The notes under the pieces: model-generated
The model's database searches: none
The model's input: only the letters and a program-made list of their open reading frames with translations
Told to the model about the DNA's origin: nothing
Program-made: the position numbers and the translations under genes
Part shown: piece by piece, positions 41,084-42,376 of the stretch
Layout: each line of letters begins with the position of its first letter
Position numbering within the stretch: position 1 is the stretch's first letter
Assembly (NCBI GenBank): GCA_031551145.1
Contig: JAVBNZ010000040.1
Span: 1-42,376 of the forward strand
DNA length: 42,376 bases
From: WRKB01 sp031551145
GTDB taxonomy: Bacteria > Desulfobacterota > Desulfovibrionia > Desulfovibrionales > Desulfovibrionaceae
Reading direction: 5' to 3'

Positions 41084-41976
41084 TTTTCAGGCTTGCCGCC
41101 CGCCGCCCTCTCGTGTGGAGGATCGCGGCGGGCGTCTGCCTGTGGGCGCTGGTGCTGGGCATAGGTTTTGCCCTGCGCCCCGCGCCGGAAAAGTCGACGA
41201 CGGCGCTCTCCGCGCAGCCCCGCAAGGAACGGCGCGCCGTCCCGGCGCCGCAGCCGGCGGCCCCCCCGACCCAGCCGGGGCCTCCGCGGTCCGGGTTGGT
41301 CATCGTGATGGATGATTTGGGCGAGGACATGCAGGCCGTGCACAGCCTGCTGGAACTTAAGCTGCCCATCGCCTTTGCCGTCTGGCCCCATGCCCGCCAC
41401 GCAACGGAGGCCGCAAAGGCCGCCCGCGCCGCCGGGCACACGGTGCTCATCCATCAGCCCATGCAGGCCCTGAATCCCAAGGCCCTGCCGGGCCCGGAGA
41501 CGCTGACGACCGGCATGACGCGCGAGGCCATGGAAGGCGTGCTGCGGCGCGGCATGCACAGGCTGCCGCAGGCAGAGGGACTGAACAACCATATGGGCTC
41601 CCGCTTCACGTCCAGCCGGGAGGATGTGCGCCGCCTGTGCGGCATTCTGGCGGGCAGCGGCCTTTTTGTGCTCGACAGCGTGACACACCCGGCCTCCGTA
41701 TTGTATGAGGAAGCGCGTAAGGCAGGCATGGCGGCCGCGCGCCGCACGATTTTTCTGGATGCGGAACCCGGCGGCGCTTTCGCGCTCACGCAGCTGCGCG
41801 CGGCGGAAAAGTCGGCGTTGCAGGGCAAAAAGGTGGTGGCCATAGGCCATCCGAGAAAGGAAACCCTGGCCGCCCTGCGCGAATGGAACGCACGCCGCAA
41901 CGCGGGCCTGCATCTGCTCTCGCTGCGGGATTGCCTGATCCCGCCGGAAGGGACACCACAACAAACCGGAAACTAA
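41080..41976 (+). CDS. Divergent polysaccharide deacetylase family protein (PF04748)
   Basis: 298 residues. One N-terminal membrane segment (VWRIAAGVCLWALVLGIGFA) or uncleaved signal is followed by a Pro/Ala-rich linker (VPAPQPAAPPTQPGPP) and the domain SGLVIVMDDLGEDMQAVHSL, LPIAFAVWPHARHA, HTVLIHQPMQ, NNHMGSRFTSS and FVLDSVTHPASV. This is the divergent deacetylase family commonly found next to ctpA-type proteases; its reaction is not proven. It starts at GTG 41080 in a GTGA overlap with the ctpA stop, with AGGAT upstream. The ndk gene follows after 11 nt. Confidence 0.88.
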   Translation: MIFRLAARRPLVWRIAAGVCLWALVLGIGFALRPAPEKSTTALSAQPRKERRAVPAPQPAAPPTQPGPPRSGLVIVMDDLGEDMQAVHSLLELKLPIAFAVWPHARHATEAAKAARAAGHTVLIHQPMQALNPKALPGPETLTTGMTREAMEGVLRRGMHRLPQAEGLNNHMGSRFTSSREDVRRLCGILAGSGLFVLDSVTHPASVLYEEARKAGMAAARRTIFLDAEPGGAFALTQLRAAEKSALQGKKVVAIGHPRKETLAALREWNARRNAGLHLLSLRDCLIPPEGTPQQTGN

Positions 41977-41987
41977 AGGATTTGTCC

Positions 41988-42376
41988 ATGCGCCAACGTA
42001 CCTTCTGCATCATCAAACCCGATGCGGTCGCACGCAACCTTCAGGGCGAGATCTTCGCCATGATCCAGGCGAACGGCCTTACAATCGCCGCGCTCAAGAT
42101 GTTGCGCCTGAGCAAGGCCCAGGCCGAGGGTTTTTACGCCGTGCACAAAGAGCGCCCCTTTTTCGGCGAGCTGACGGACTATATGTGCTCCGGCCCCGTG
42201 GTCTGCGCCGTGCTGGAGGGCGAGGACGCCGTGGCCCGCTACCGCAGGCTCATGGGCGCGACCAACCCGGCCCAGGCCGAGGAAGGCACGATACGCAAGA
42301 AATATGCGCTGAACCTGGAAGCCAATTCCGTGCATGGTTCCGACGCCCTGGAAACGGCGGCCTTCGAGATCGGCTA
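41988..42376 (+). CDS. ndk: Nucleoside diphosphate kinase (3' end beyond window)
   Basis: 129 residues are visible before the window edge; the family is about 140 long, so only the last few codons are missing. It starts MRQRTFCIIKPDAVARNLQG, has LTDYMCSGPVVCAVLEGEDA, RRLMGATNPAQAEEGTIR and the phosphohistidine in EANSVHGSDALETA (His116). It transfers the terminal phosphate between nucleoside tri- and diphosphates. AAAGGA at 41975-41980 lies 7 nt before ATG 41988. It is probably co-transcribed with ctpA and the deacetylase gene. Confidence 0.97.
   Translation, partial: MRQRTFCIIKPDAVARNLQGEIFAMIQANGLTIAALKMLRLSKAQAEGFYAVHKERPFFGELTDYMCSGPVVCAVLEGEDAVARYRRLMGATNPAQAEEGTIRKKYALNLEANSVHGSDALETAAFEIG

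Noticed and set aside
1..42376. tRNA, rRNA or CRISPR array
   Set aside because: No T-arm GGTTCGAATCC-type motif, rRNA segment or regularly spaced short direct repeats were seen by eye; a scan with tRNAscan-SE, Infernal and a CRISPR finder would settle this.

Overview
The window looks like a chromosomal stretch from a Desulfovibrionaceae-type sulfate reducer. The grounds are high G+C with strong AGGAG-type ribosome sites, a siroheme-decarboxylase (Ahb) domain joined to HemL, a DUF4911 protein, a D-cysteine desulfhydrase-like enzyme and a chorismate-mutase/AroA-like protein of the kind I associate with that family. The species cannot be named from sequence alone. No tRNA, rRNA, CRISPR array or intact insertion sequence was found.

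Positions 1-12599 are the right-hand part of a surface-polysaccharide gene cluster, all on the + strand and mostly with touching or overlapping genes. In order it holds a glutamate-1-semialdehyde-aminotransferase-like PLP enzyme, an SDR, an AT-rich KPHP-type surface-carbohydrate protein, a methyltransferase, a glycosyltransferase/methyltransferase fusion, a GT8-like transferase, a zinc-ribbon methyltransferase, another GT-A-like protein, a second GT8-like paralogue, an extended SDR lacking the usual catalytic Tyr, and a DegT/DnrJ sugar aminotransferase. Together they could make amino/keto sugars, assemble a glycan and methylate it. Two further envelope-sugar genes, glf (UDP-galactopyranose mutase) and a TPR-GT2 glycosyltransferase, lie at 15950-18947 on the - strand.

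Positions 12608-31895 mix metabolism and envelope genes: a SprA-type metalloprotease, a DUF4911 protein, a TraT-like lipoprotein, an F420-0:glutamate-ligase-like protein, gdhA, a D-cysteine desulfhydrase-like gene, gpsA, an in-frame AhbB-HemL fusion, a chorismate-mutase/EPSP-synthase-like protein with most active-site residues changed, an aminotransferase, an iron-sulfur flavoprotein, a small orphan gene, sdaA and a polysaccharide deacetylase. Positions 31982-42376 hold hisH-hisF, an EF-hand protein, a YgiQ radical SAM protein with slyX, a dCache chemoreceptor, an MFS transporter, and the run ctpA - divergent polysaccharide deacetylase - ndk (cut by the window edge).

The most unusual signal is not a gene. 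Imperfect long inverted repeats of about 65-150 bp (three clear and two degenerate copies) sit at or just after the stop codons of glf, the GT2 gene, gdhA, hemL and hisH. They share a core with a roughly 10-nt one-sided insertion, while the outer arms differ between copies but stay complementary within each copy. In four of five the longer arm comes first relative to the upstream gene. This fits a family of structured 3'-UTR elements or a palindromic mobile element. The AhbB-HemL fusion, which keeps a good internal ribosome site for free HemL, and the apparently catalytically altered AroA-like protein are the next most interesting items.
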